Assembly: GCF_031127835.1 (NCBI RefSeq)
Contig: NZ_JARXHX010000011.1
Coordinates: 62,001-126,000 of the forward strand
DNA: 64,000 bases
Source of the DNA: Pelagicoccus sp. SDUM812002
Lineage (GTDB): Bacteria; Verrucomicrobiota; Verrucomicrobiia; Opitutales; Opitutaceae
Direction of reading: 5' to 3'
Shown: piece by piece, positions 50,730 through 59,130 of the stretch
Position numbering within the stretch: position 1 is the stretch's first letter
Layout of the letters: every line of letters begins with the position of its first letter
The notes under the pieces: generated by a model
Databases searched by the model: none
Told to the model about the DNA's origin: nothing
What the model saw: only the letters and a program-made list of their open reading frames with translations
Made by a program: the position numbers and the translations under genes

Positions 50730-51245
50730 TCAGGATTTTACTTTAAACAGGTTCTTGGACGACGTTTCCGTGCCGACCTTGTCCTGCAATTTGATCAGGG
50801 CGTCGAGAAGGGCTTCCGGCCGTGGCGGGCATCCGCTCACGTAAACGTCCACCGGAACGATCCGGTCAACACCTTGCAAAGTAGCGTACGAGCGGTACAT
50901 GCCTCCCGACGAAGCGCAGGCCCCCATGGCGATCACCCATTTCGGCTCCGCCATCTGGTCGTAGATACGGCGTACGATCGGGGCCATCTTGTAAGTTACA
51001 GTGCCGGCGACGATCATTACGTCCGATTGACGAGGGGAAAAGCGCATCACCTCGGCGCCGAAGCGCGAGATATCGAACTTCGAAGCCCCGGAGGCCATGA
51101 GCTCGATCGCGCAGCACGCCAATCCCATCGGCATCGGCCAAAGCGAGTGGGTGCGAATCCAGTTAATAACCGCATCGGCCTTGGAGACGATCACGCCGCC
51201 CTCGACCTTGCTGTTGTAACCTATGTCTGCGTTAGAAGAGACCAT
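50730..51245 (-). CDS. nuoB: NADH-quinone oxidoreductase subunit B ([4Fe-4S] N2)
   Basis: A 171-residue PSST-type subunit holding cluster N2, the last iron-sulfur centre before quinone. The paired cysteines are in [14 protein letters not shown], with further ligands in [14 protein letters not shown] and [13 protein letters not shown]. This is the first gene of the operon; nuoA is not upstream. The ATG at 51245 is followed by a short variable N-terminus. Confidence 0.97.
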   Translation of the reverse strand: MVSSNADIGYNSKVEGGVIVSKADAVINWIRTHSLWPMPMGLACCAIELMASGASKFDISRFGAEVMRFSPRQSDVMIVAGTVTYKMAPIVRRIYDQMAEPKWVIAMGACASSGGMYRSYATLQGVDRIVPVDVYVSGCPPRPEALLDALIKLQDKVGTETSSKNLFKVKS

Positions 51246-51302
51246 TTTTTCTCAGAAAGCTTCAAACGCCCGAACCTACGTCGCCCTAAGTAACATGCAA
51301 GC

Positions 51303-51333
51303 GGGATTTGCCCGAAACCGGAGGGATTTGCCC
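51303..51333. promoter_or_regulatory. two direct 11-bp boxes upstream of the nuo operon
   Basis: GGGATTTGCCC occurs at 51303-51313 and again, identical, at 51323-51333. The 20-base period places both on the same face of the helix, 58-88 bases before the nuoB start. This arrangement is typical of a binding site for a dimeric or tandemly binding regulator. No regulator is identified. Confidence 0.5.
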
Positions 51334-51439
51334 TCGAATTTATTTTTTAAGAAAAGACATTGACCGGGAAGATGCGAATCGCCTTATTTGGCCGTTCTTT
51401 TCTAGGGGACGCTTGGGCGTACCGAGGAAATAGCGAGCT

Positions 51440-51527
<88 letters not shown>

Positions 51528-51529
51528 TG

Positions 51530-51564
51530 TTACCCGATGTATAACAACGGGTTATATTTTTTTT
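51530..51564 (+). terminator. terminator of tRNA-Ser
   Basis: ACCCG/CGGGT (51532-51536 with 51548-51552) is followed after three bases by a run of eight T ending at 51564. The stem is short but the T run is strong. Confidence 0.6.
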
Positions 51565-52239
51565 GCGCTTCGGCAATGTGCACTGACATGAAGTGTCAGG
51601 AACGTTTCGAGGATGCAAACAAGGCCCGATAAGTCCGTTCAGCAAATAGCAACTGATGATCCGGATCTGCAAGGGCTTTGGGATTGGGTGGTGCACCAAT
51701 TGAGGCTAACAGTCCCTCGCGCGTCGCGTTACGCTTTCCTCTCCACGCCCAATACGGTCAAACACGATTGGAATAAGCCCTCGTCTTCCCGCGAGACACC
51801 GGACCAGCTGTGCCGCACAGGACTCCGCTTGTCCTACCGTTTGAGCTAAGCTTGGAAGGTGAAAGACTTCCTCGCCCCCCTTCCCCGCAGCCGTCAGTTC
51901 GCTTGCCCCAAGGATCGAGCACCGAAGCGAGTTCTACAGTGGCAACCTCATGCTGAACACGGGGTACCTCAACATTAGGAGGAGGCGTTGCTACATCGAT
52001 GAGGAGGATCCAGAAGAGGCATGGGAACGAGCGCGTAGGTGCTCCTAAGTCTTTTTCCCTGAGTATAATGCGGAATGGTGCTTCATTACGAAAGCTTAAG
52101 AAGCAACTACGTCTTACTACTATATTTATTTAGGTATTGATTTTTCCTAATTCTTAAAAGGATACAGCAATAATAGCGGACGATAGGCACAGCTCTCGTC
52201 AATTCCAAACAAGTCTCATTAATCAAAAAACCCAAAAGA
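51565..52239. other. long intergenic region after tRNA-Ser
   Basis: No gene is recognised in about 675 bases. It contains a perfect inverted repeat CTGACA/TGTCAG (51583-51599) and a structured patch at 51779-51845 with nested hairpins CTGTG/CACAG and AGGAC/GTCCT. From 51860 to 52050 some frames read like short protein fragments but are broken by stops; this could be the remnant of an integrated element beside the tRNA. The A/T-rich last 180 bases probably hold the promoter of the beta-barrel gene. Confidence 0.4.
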
Positions 52240-52755
52240 ATGAATACGTTTACAAAATCGGTATCTATCTTAAGCCTAGCAATTTTCGCTTCTAGTCTCC
52301 ACGCAAGCGAGGGCTGGTTCGGGAAAGCCGGAGTTGCCAGATTCAGCGAATCAGAGGCAGGAGTGAACCTTGATCTCGATGCAATTTTCGTAGGTGGAGG
52401 CTATAGCTTCAAAGTCGCGGAGAATTTCTATATTGCTCCTGAGATTCGCTTCGCCAAGGGCATTGGATCGGAAGATATTTTTGGCGTCGATGTGGAAATC
52501 GACACCGCATGGTTCGCTGGGGTAAGGGGGATCTTGAAGGCTGACTCAGGCCTTTTCGGATTCGTAAGTGCAGGCTATGGCGATATTTCAATCGATGCTT
52601 CAATGGGCTCGGTAAGCGAGAGCGCCAGCGCCGACGACATAGGCTTTGGGGCAGGTTTTGGTTATGAGTTCAATCAGAAGTTCGCCCTCGAACTAGGCTT
52701 CGAGGACTACGACGGAACTGACGTTGTCCAACTAGGAGCCAACTTTCGATTCTAA
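52240..52755 (+). CDS. outer-membrane beta-barrel protein
   Basis: A 171-residue protein with a signal peptide (SILSLAIFASSLHA) and alternating hydrophobic strands consistent with an eight-stranded barrel of the OmpA/OmpX size class: AIFVGGGYSFKVAENFYIAP, GLFGFVSAGYGDISID, FGAGFGYEFNQKFALELGFE. It ends in Phe (QLGANFRF), the usual outer-membrane insertion signal. No ligand or enzymatic role can be assigned. It is a single-gene unit with its own terminator. Confidence 0.85.
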   Translation: MNTFTKSVSILSLAIFASSLHASEGWFGKAGVARFSESEAGVNLDLDAIFVGGGYSFKVAENFYIAPEIRFAKGIGSEDIFGVDVEIDTAWFAGVRGILKADSGLFGFVSAGYGDISIDASMGSVSESASADDIGFGAGFGYEFNQKFALELGFEDYDGTDVVQLGANFRF

Positions 52756-52777
52756 GAATCTAAATATACAGCATTTG

Positions 52778-52808
52778 AGGCGTATCCGATTAGGGTACGT
52801 CTTTTTTT
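52778..52808 (+). terminator. intrinsic terminator of the beta-barrel gene
   Basis: A 10-bp stem with two G-T pairs (52778-52787 with 52793-52802) and a 5-base loop is followed by seven T. It lies 22 bases after the stop. Confidence 0.8.
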
Positions 52809-53100
52809 GTTCTCTAACTGTGAAGGGCTGATAACACCTGAAACGGTTTTGTGGAAGATCAGCGGGCCTCCGAACTGCTAGAGAGAACGCGAACAAAGCG
52901 AATCACCCCGATTCCTCCAATACATCCGATCCACAGAATACCCCGCAATTTTACTCTATGCCGGATATTTGTTCGCGTCGAGCAACCGTAGCCTCTCTTA
53001 TCGAGGCAAACGCCGGAGTTACGACAGGACACGCGATAGAAGACGGCCCGCTTATCCCAGATTTCAACTCCGGTCACCACCCCTAAACCCAAATCACCCC

Positions 53101-54504
53101 ATGTTCCTACGAACGACCAAACTGCTCTCCGCACTGCTCCTCTGCTTCGTTGCCAGCAACGCCACAGCCCAAATGAAAGATCCCATGGACGAAACCCCAG
53201 AAGCGAAAGACGCCCGCTTGGGCTGGTGGAAGGAAGCCCGTTTTGGCATGTTCATCCATTGGGGTGTCTATGCGGAACTCGCAGGCTATTACAAAGGCGA
53301 CCCCGTCGAAGACATCGGCGAGTGGATCATGCACCACGGACGCGTCCCCATCGACGACTACGAAGCTTACGCCCGCATGTTTAACCCCCTCTTCTTTGAC
53401 GCCGACGCCTGGGTAAGCCTCGCGAAGCAGGCCGGCATGAAATACATCGTCATTACCTCCAAGCACCACGACGGATTCGCCCTCTGGGATTCGAAAGTGA
53501 CGGACTGGGACATCACGGACGCCTCTCCTTTCCAGCGAGACATTCTCGCCGAGCTCGCCGACGCCTGTCGCACGCACGACATCAAGCTCTGCTTCTACCA
53601 CTCCATCATGGACTGGCACCACCCCGCCGCCCAAGCGCCATTAGAACCTGAATACAATCGGCCGGAGCTGACCAACCCGAACTTTCCTCGCTACTACGAG
53701 ACCTACCTAAAGCCTCAACTCAACGAGCTGCTCACCCAATACGGCGACATCGGCATCCTCTGGTTCGACGGCGAGTGGATCGACGACTATACCACCGACA
53801 TGGGCAAAGACCTCTACCGCTTCGTCCGCCAGATTCAGCCTGGCCTCATCGTCAACAACCGCATCGACAAAGGCCGCCAAGGCTACGCCGGATTCGATAA
53901 GGAAGGTAATTTCGCGGGCGACTACGGCACGCCGGAGCAGGAAATCCCCGCCACCGGCGTCGACGGCCTCGACTGGGAATCGTGCATGACCATGAACGAC
54001 ACTTGGGGCTGGAAGGCCTATGATACAAATTGGAAAACTTCCGACGACCTCATTCGCAATCTTGTGGAAATCGTATCCAAAGGAGGCAACTTCCTCCTCA
54101 ACGTCGGCCCAACTCCCGAAGGAGTCATTCCAGCCGCCAGCATCGAACGTCTCCAAAATATGGGCACATGGATGGAAACGAACGCCGCGTCCATCTACGG
54201 AGCCCGAGCCAGCCCCTTCCCTCAGCCTGATTGGGGCCGTTACACCCAGACCGACGACGCCCTCTACGCTCACCTTTTCACTCTGCCAGAGGGAAATGAA
54301 ATCGTCATTCCCACCCTCGCCTCCGGACAAACCTACGGCGAGCCCACCTTTCTCGCCACAGCTCAGCCCCTCACCCATGCCACCAAAGGCGAAACCCTAC
54401 AGATCAAGCTGCCCGATTTGCCGGACCCCGCCCCCGTCACCGTCATCCGCATCCCCCTCGGAAGCCCAAGCGTATTAGCGGCTACCGCATCCAAAACCGA
54501 GTGA
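53101..54504 (+). CDS. exported alpha-L-fucosidase (GH29)
   Basis: A 467-residue protein with a signal peptide (LLSALLLCFVASNATAQ). The GH29 barrel starts GWWKEARFGMFIHWGVYAE and has KYIVITSKHHDGFALWDS; the catalytic nucleophile is Asp223 in GILWFDGEW. WESCMTMNDTWGW and GGNFLLNVGPTPEG are further family signatures. It releases fucose from glycans such as algal fucoidan or host glycoproteins and should work in the periplasm or outside the cell. The start is the ATG at 53101, which opens on the signal peptide; the 130 bases before it are open but not protein-like. No fucose catabolism genes are adjacent. Confidence 0.95.
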   Translation: MFLRTTKLLSALLLCFVASNATAQMKDPMDETPEAKDARLGWWKEARFGMFIHWGVYAELAGYYKGDPVEDIGEWIMHHGRVPIDDYEAYARMFNPLFFDADAWVSLAKQAGMKYIVITSKHHDGFALWDSKVTDWDITDASPFQRDILAELADACRTHDIKLCFYHSIMDWHHPAAQAPLEPEYNRPELTNPNFPRYYETYLKPQLNELLTQYGDIGILWFDGEWIDDYTTDMGKDLYRFVRQIQPGLIVNNRIDKGRQGYAGFDKEGNFAGDYGTPEQEIPATGVDGLDWESCMTMNDTWGWKAYDTNWKTSDDLIRNLVEIVSKGGNFLLNVGPTPEGVIPAASIERLQNMGTWMETNAASIYGARASPFPQPDWGRYTQTDDALYAHLFTLPEGNEIVIPTLASGQTYGEPTFLATAQPLTHATKGETLQIKLPDLPDPAPVTVIRIPLGSPSVLAATASKTE

Positions 54505-54759
54505 TTGGCCAGAGCACTTGAGGTTAAAGCTAAAATCCACAGGGAACCCGTTTCGCGAAAGAAGATGGTGTGCGAGCATTAGGGATCGACTCCTCCTCGA
54601 AAGCAAAATGGTGGGACGAACTCCTGCCGAGGGTGAGCAAGCCGCCCGCCATTCCGTCTCTTCGTTGTTCAAATGTCGCTTCGCTCAGAACACCCCTAAC
54701 GACTCACCCATCCAATTGCCGCACCAGACAGCGAGCCCCCTTTGCTCTCCGCCTGGAAG
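54505..54759. other. intergenic region after the fucosidase gene
   Basis: No gene is recognised. Some frames stay open, but the translations look like non-coding GC-rich sequence. The HNH-tail remnant follows directly. Confidence 0.45.
54664..54690. repeat. dispersed TCAA..TCGCTTCG motif, copy A
   Basis: GTTCAAATGTCGCTTCGCTC (54667-54686 approximately) resembles sequences at 63710-63736 and 63829-63858, which share TTCNTCAAGT followed by a CACTTCG or CGCTTCG core. Copy A lies 75 bases before an HNH-tail remnant, as copy B lies inside another. Confidence 0.4.
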
Positions 54760-54846
54760 ATCCGGAGATTCCTATCACCCTCCCCCATCGTTTCCGACCT
54801 GGTCCCAAGCCTGGATCATCACACAAACAAAACCTTCGTCGCTTGA
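54760..54846 (+). pseudogene. remnant of an HNH endonuclease 3' end (frameshifted)
   Basis: About 87 bases match the end of the HNH gene at 59466. PITLPHRFRPGPK is readable in one frame (the intact gene has PITLPHRFQPD). After a one-base shift the sequence reads DHHTNKTFVA and stop (intact gene: YHREKIFVA and stop). The stop falls near 54846. No upstream HNH sequence is present. It lies between the fucosidase and a phosphoribosyltransferase gene, 4.6 kb from the intact HNH gene. Confidence 0.6.
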
Positions 54847-54914
54847 GGTATGGATCTAAAGAGGAAATCTCGTTTTCCTGTTACCCTAGAGACCACCGAG
54901 ACCGAGGCCCGTAC

Positions 54915-55469
54915 CTACACCGCAGCCGCAGGTTTGTGCTGCTTGATTTCGTCGAGAGTTAGGCCTTTGAGTTCGTAGGGGAAGACGAGCCATTCGTCGG
55001 TCGTGTGCAGGAAGTAGTTCGGCTGGACGTCGGCTCGCTTGAAATGGGGGCGATGCCAGAGGACCGCTGTTTGGGTCTCGGCTGGATAGTTTCGCTTGAG
55101 CTTCTTCTGCAGGCGAATTTGCAGCGCGCGGATGCTGTGGCCAGAGCTGCAGACATCGTCGACGATGAGGAGGCGGTCGTCCGCGTTGAGATTCTCCACA
55201 AGGTACCGGGTACCGTGGACGCGGATATTCTCCGGGGCGTCGATCATGTCCTGGTAGCCGGGCAGGCCTTGGTATGAGGTGCGCACTGAAAAGTGGTCGG
55301 TCTCGACGCCGAGGGCTTGCAAGCATTCCTGCACATAGATCCCCACCGGACTGCCGCCCCGCCAAAGGCCGACAATAAAGGTAGGACGAAAGCCGCTTTC
55401 GAAAATCTGAATGCCGAGGCGAAACGAATCTTCGATGATGGTTGCCTCGTCTAGAAAGCGCTTTTTCAT
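54915..55469 (-). CDS. phosphoribosyltransferase-family protein A
   Basis: A 184-residue type I PRTase fold. The PRPP-binding loop LLIVDDVCSSGHS (100-112) and the preceding FIVGLWRGGSPVG (31-43) match hypoxanthine/xanthine-type phosphoribosyltransferases. It lacks enough of the hood region to name the base. The start is the ATG at 55469 (MKKRFLDEATIIEDS). It is transcribed divergently from its paralogue; only 66 bases separate the two starts, so they share a regulatory region. Confidence 0.85.
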   Translation of the reverse strand: MKKRFLDEATIIEDSFRLGIQIFESGFRPTFIVGLWRGGSPVGIYVQECLQALGVETDHFSVRTSYQGLPGYQDMIDAPENIRVHGTRYLVENLNADDRLLIVDDVCSSGHSIRALQIRLQKKLKRNYPAETQTAVLWHRPHFKRADVQPNYFLHTTDEWLVFPYELKGLTLDEIKQHKPAAAV

Positions 55470-55535
55470 AGGTCGTGCTGGGTGCGGTCTCAATAATGAG
55501 ATTGGCTTTTGGCGGGCCGTCGATTTCAAAAACAA

Positions 55536-56105
55536 ATGGAGAAGCTTTTCCTAACTGCTGAGGGACTTTTGGAGGATTCTTGGAAGCTCGCCGCGAAGGT
55601 GCTGGAGAGCGGCTTTCGCCCGACCTTCATGATCGCGATCTGGCGAGGCGGTGTCCCGATAGGGATCGCGGTCCAGGAGTATTTAAGCTACCACGGCATC
55701 GAGACGGACAACATCGCGATTCGGACTGCCTCCTACTCTTCGGGGATTGACGAACAGAACCGCGAAGTGCGGGTTTATGGCCTAAGCTATCTGGTCGACA
55801 AGGTGCAGCACGAGGACAGCTTGCTGATCGTCGACGACGTTTCCGACAGTGGGAAGTCAGTCGAGGCAATCATCAATGAACTAAAGGCCGGAGCTCGCTT
55901 GAATATGCCGCATGACATTCGCATCGCGGTCCCCTACTACAAGCCGGAACGCAACCGAACCGACCTTGTACCCGATTATTACATACACGAGACGAGTGCG
56001 TGGTTAAAGTACCCGCATTCCCTAGAAGGCCTCACGAGGGAAGAGATAAAGAAGGACCGCCCGGAGCTGTACGAAATTTTAAAGGATCACCTTCCCCAGC
56101 CCTGA
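55536..56105 (+). CDS. phosphoribosyltransferase-family protein B
   Basis: A 189-residue paralogue of the divergent gene, alignable from the first residues (LLEDSWKLAAKVLESGFRPT against IIEDSFRLGIQIFESGFRPT). It has FMIAIWRGGVPIG and the PRPP loop LLIVDDVSDSGKS (96-108). The ATG at 55536 is chosen; a longer frame begins 9 codons earlier but overlaps the shared upstream region. Likely a purine-salvage type enzyme in the cytoplasm, base unknown. Confidence 0.85.
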   Translation: MEKLFLTAEGLLEDSWKLAAKVLESGFRPTFMIAIWRGGVPIGIAVQEYLSYHGIETDNIAIRTASYSSGIDEQNREVRVYGLSYLVDKVQHEDSLLIVDDVSDSGKSVEAIINELKAGARLNMPHDIRIAVPYYKPERNRTDLVPDYYIHETSAWLKYPHSLEGLTREEIKKDRPELYEILKDHLPQP

Positions 56106-56228
56106 AATTTGCCCAAATGGGGCGGGCCGGAAAAAGCAAAACAAGGCAAAGAACGAAAACACTGGTCTTCACATCACAACTCGGGCCTTCTCCTCCATCG
56201 AAGAACATTCCCGACAAAAGAGTAGATA

Positions 56229-56726
56229 ATGACAAACAACGATGTGATGAGAAGCGTGAGGTACGCGCTTGATCTTAAAAACGCCGAAGTGGTACAGATG
56301 ATCAAAGAAGGCGGCGTTGAACTGACCGCTCTCGATGTATCCAATATCTTAAAGGACGAAACGGACGAAGGATACGTCGCCTGCTCGATTGAAACCATCC
56401 ACGCGTTCTTAGATGGGCTGATCCTAAGCCGACGCGGACCGAGCGACCGTCCTGTTGATGAGGAGGCGAACACTTGGATCAACAACACTGTAGTGCTGCG
56501 CAAACTACGCATCGCCTTCTCAATGAAGGATACCGATATGATCGCCACGATGAAAGCCGCGGGGTTCCAAGTATCGAAAGGCGAAATAAACGCCCTATTC
56601 CGGGCGACAAACCACAAGCATTACAAGAAGTGCGGCGATCAATTCCTGCGCAACTTCCTCAAAGGCCTCGCCCTCACCTTCCGCCCACCCGAGGACCCCT
56701 GGGCCAATAGCAGAGCTTCAGGCTAA
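56229..56726 (+). CDS. DUF1456 (YehS-like) protein
   Basis: A 165-residue protein with two tandem DUF1456 repeats: MTNNDVMRSVRYALDLKNAE (1-20) and VVLRKLRIAFSMKDTDMIAT (about 87-106), each followed by an acidic helix and a LDGLI or LKGLA-type end. The family is widespread but of unknown function; the fold is helical and probably cytoplasmic. It is probably the last gene of the unit beginning with phosphoribosyltransferase B. Confidence 0.9.
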   Translation: MTNNDVMRSVRYALDLKNAEVVQMIKEGGVELTALDVSNILKDETDEGYVACSIETIHAFLDGLILSRRGPSDRPVDEEANTWINNTVVLRKLRIAFSMKDTDMIATMKAAGFQVSKGEINALFRATNHKHYKKCGDQFLRNFLKGLALTFRPPEDPWANSRASG

Positions 56727-56760
56727 TGGACCAACGCTCGACCTCCACCTTTCCACCCCC

Positions 56761-56788
56761 TTCGCTGATATTCGTGTAATTCGTGGGC
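56761..56788. repeat. three-unit TTCGTG-type intergenic repeat, copy 2
   Basis: Units begin at 56761 (TTCGCTGATA), 56771 (TTCGTGTAA) and 56780 (TTCGTGGGC), with the same 10-then-9 spacing and the same GGG ending as the copy at 48778. Confidence 0.65.
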
Positions 56789-56883
56789 AAACAGACTTCT
56801 TAATCCTTAATGCTTCGCTCCGCCGGATTCGTCGCGTAGAACAGACTGGAAACCTCTAAGCCAATTGCCTTCAGTACTCTCCT

Positions 56884-57330
56884 TTGAAAGCCAAAAGCCC
56901 CTCCCTCTTCATCCTCCTTATCCCCGTAGCCGCCTTACTGTTTTTTGCTCTGTTTTGGTACAACACGGCTCAGATCAAAAAATTCGGGACTGAGCACCGT
57001 GTCTTGATCACTGCCACTGAGAGCATCGGAAAAAGTCGCTACTTCGTATTCGAACTCTCAGGACGCAAGAACAACGTAACCTATAGCAAAAGACACCGCG
57101 TCGGTGACGAGATTCCAGTTATCGCATCAGGAAAAAACGCCATCGAAGGAACGAAGTCGGACTCAACCCTTCTGTTAACGATACAAGATTTTGGCACTCT
57201 AAGATTCTGGTACGGCTTCTTGGGCTTGGTTGTTGTCCCCGCATTTGTCTGGCTTAGCCACCTACCAGACAAAGCATTTGCATGGCTGCCTTCTCGCCAG
57301 CCAAATCCAAACGGAAAGAAACGCCGCTAA
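56884..57330 (+). CDS. small membrane protein of unknown function
   Basis: A 148-residue protein with two membrane segments: an N-terminal one (LFILLIPVAALLFFALFWY) and one at about 105-125 (WYGFLGLVVVPAFVWLSHL). Between them is an 80-residue beta-rich loop with VTYSKRHRVGDEIPVI, resembling DUF3592-type extracytoplasmic loops. The start is a TTG at 56884. It ends in a basic tail. No named family is certain. Confidence 0.65.
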   Translation: MKAKSPSLFILLIPVAALLFFALFWYNTAQIKKFGTEHRVLITATESIGKSRYFVFELSGRKNNVTYSKRHRVGDEIPVIASGKNAIEGTKSDSTLLLTIQDFGTLRFWYGFLGLVVVPAFVWLSHLPDKAFAWLPSRQPNPNGKKRR

Positions 57331-57399
57331 GTCACGAAACGCTCTAAACACGCGACCATCTTTGAAAGACTCAGAGAGGAACCCCCACCTCTTCCACCC

Positions 57400-58197
57400 T
57401 CATTTCCCAAGTCTCCAAATTGTGGCGACAGCCTCAAACATATCCAGAGCGGAGCCAGAATTCGCCACCCGCATCTGTCCACTTGTCGATTCGATGCGCC
57501 ACAGCCTATCGCCAATCATCGCTTGGACCCAAGCATGACCCGGAGCACCCGGCTCGTAGTCGGGACCCACTCCGATACAAATGGCTACCTCTTCGAGGCC
57601 TGCAGCTATCAATTTCTCAGCGAGCAAGAGCGACTTGTCAGCACAGTCACCCTCATTGCGTAGCAAGGTATCTTCAGGCAAACCCCACCCGTGAGTCTGC
57701 GCCACATATGGGATTCGTCCCACTCGTCGCACATGCTGGAGAACGTTCTCGAAGACTTTCCCCACTGGCAAAGAAGACTCAACCGCCACTGCCTCGAGCC
57801 GCTCTTTCAACCACTTAACTTCTTCTGGATTTATGCGCCGTGCATCCCCAGCAACTTCAGGAGAATCAGGATTCCATCCGCTTTTTCCAGAAGTCACTTC
57901 CATCACCGGAGGATCGAGCGACTTCCGCGGCGTCAAAATGAACCGCTCATCCAACGTGTCCAATTGTCCCCCAGACAAAGGCCAAGCCGCATTTCCCTCC
58001 ATCTCGCCAGGCTCAATGGCAGGTTGGCCTTCGCGTTCCGTCTCTGCCAAAACCACAGCCCTGTGGGCTTCCGACTCCCAAACGAAATGCTCCTTGGCAA
58101 AGTAAACCAAGACCAGCACTAGCACTAGCACCGTCCAAACGGCAAACCAGAGCAGCTCGCGACCAGAAGGAACACGTTCTCCCAATCTAGCTTTCAT
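57400..58197 (-). CDS. membrane-anchored transglutaminase-like protein
   Basis: A 265-residue protein with an N-terminal membrane anchor (LLWFAVWTVLVLVLVLVYFA) and a C-terminal transglutaminase/cysteine-protease-like domain. Catalytic candidates are Cys in RNEGDCADKSLLLAEKL, His in GAPGHAWVQAM and a Glu in LWRIEST at the usual Asp position. The domain should face the periplasm. I chose the ATG at 58197 because it precedes the anchor by only a few residues. The same frame stays open for a further 109 codons to a TTG at 58524, with strand-like sequence, so a longer protein cannot be ruled out. Confidence 0.75.
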   Translation of the reverse strand: MKARLGERVPSGRELLWFAVWTVLVLVLVLVYFAKEHFVWESEAHRAVVLAETEREGQPAIEPGEMEGNAAWPLSGGQLDTLDERFILTPRKSLDPPVMEVTSGKSGWNPDSPEVAGDARRINPEEVKWLKERLEAVAVESSLPVGKVFENVLQHVRRVGRIPYVAQTHGWGLPEDTLLRNEGDCADKSLLLAEKLIAAGLEEVAICIGVGPDYEPGAPGHAWVQAMIGDRLWRIESTSGQMRVANSGSALDMFEAVATIWRLGK

Positions 58198-58685
58198 CGT
58201 CGTCAAGTCGTACCCATTCCATCCAACAACATTCGACCTAGGATCCGTACTATTAAGCAACATTGCTAAGTAATTACTGACCTGTCCCAATATAGCCGAC
58301 GGACAACACCAAGAATTCACCCTTCCATTCTCAAGCCCCGCTCTGGCCGATCCCGTCTGCGCTGGCTGATTAAACAAGTGACCATAACTTTCGCGCACGA
58401 GCGTAAATTGTGACTTATCGTCCGTGGTCTGATAGTCCACAATAAGGTACTGTTTCTTGGTGCCAGCCACCGAAACAACCTTAAAGAAATTTGGAGATAA
58501 CGTCCGCTCTCTACGAGAGAGCAAAGACCTGTCTCAAGAAAAACTCGCTGAACTTAAGTCGCCTCAACATCTACTATCGAAAAAATTAATTGACCACCTA
58601 TAGTTTGATAGCTTCTCGGAGGCGAACCCGCGGTCTCATCTTGCAGTTTATCGGGCTCAAATAATTTAATACGGGAGCACTGATA
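58198..58685. other. region between the transglutaminase gene and the small acidic gene
   Basis: The first ~325 bases are open in frame with the transglutaminase gene (see that entry). After about 58530 base composition shifts to AT-rich and no gene is seen. Confidence 0.4.
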
Positions 58686-58976
58686 TTAATCATAAATTGG
58701 AATTACTCGACCGCCTTCCAGAACTTTAACACTCAACACAAATTCATCCGTATCCTCTGAGTAAATAGCTATCTCTTCTTCGGTAGTAGCTTCTTCGAGA
58801 CGAGTCGTCGAATAGTCTTCAATCTCAGATTCGGCTTCGACTAATGAATCAAATACGACGGGTTTGTTGTCACCGTCGAAAACAGAAGGCACCAATCCCT
58901 CACAAAGGGACTCAATGAATATACAATACCCTTCCTTTACTTCGTATCTAGTAATAATTACATTTTCCGAGATCAT
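58686..58976 (-). CDS. small acidic protein of unknown function
   Basis: A 96-residue, strongly acidic protein (about a quarter Asp/Glu), starting MISENVIITRYEVKEGYCIF and containing DNKPVVFDSLVEAESEIEDY. The alternation of strands and helices suggests a compact fold, but no family is recognised. Codons are AT-richer than in the rest of the window, a sign of horizontal origin. Acidic small proteins beside nuclease genes are often immunity or anti-restriction factors, which is only a guess here. Confidence 0.6.
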   Translation of the reverse strand: MISENVIITRYEVKEGYCIFIESLCEGLVPSVFDGDNKPVVFDSLVEAESEIEDYSTTRLEEATTEEEIAIYSEDTDEFVLSVKVLEGGRVIPIYD

Positions 58977-59130
58977 TAATCAAATTATCCCACCCATGCT
59001 CATCAAGCAAACAAAAGACTTTCAATAAACGTGCTTTTTCTACCTTACGATCAATACTGTTTGCGGCTCTAGAATCTAAAAGATCCAAAATCAACCCACC
59101 AGTCCAAGTAAGAGAACAGAATCCCTGCAA
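58948..59130 (-). CDS. short reading frame, possibly a gene remnant
   Basis: A 60-codon frame with a TTG start whose end overlaps the small acidic gene by 29 bases. The translation (KARLLKVFCLLDEHGWDNL) looks protein-like. The same frame reads coherently 10 codons further upstream (APLQVDGFEI) before a stop near 59163. It may be the decayed 3' end of a longer gene. No family recognised. Confidence 0.35.
   Translation of the reverse strand: MQGFCSLTWTGGLILDLLDSRAANSIDRKVEKARLLKVFCLLDEHGWDNLINDLGKCNYY

Noticed and set aside
51779-51845. A second tRNA gene
   Set aside because: D-arm-like sequence only. No T-arm, no acceptor pairing and no U33.
52859-53134. 91-codon complement frame with a hydrophobic stretch (ILWIGCIGGIGVIRFVRVL)
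   Set aside because: Overlaps the fucosidase start; the beginning is not protein-like. Only the last 30 codons look plausible, so I do not call it.
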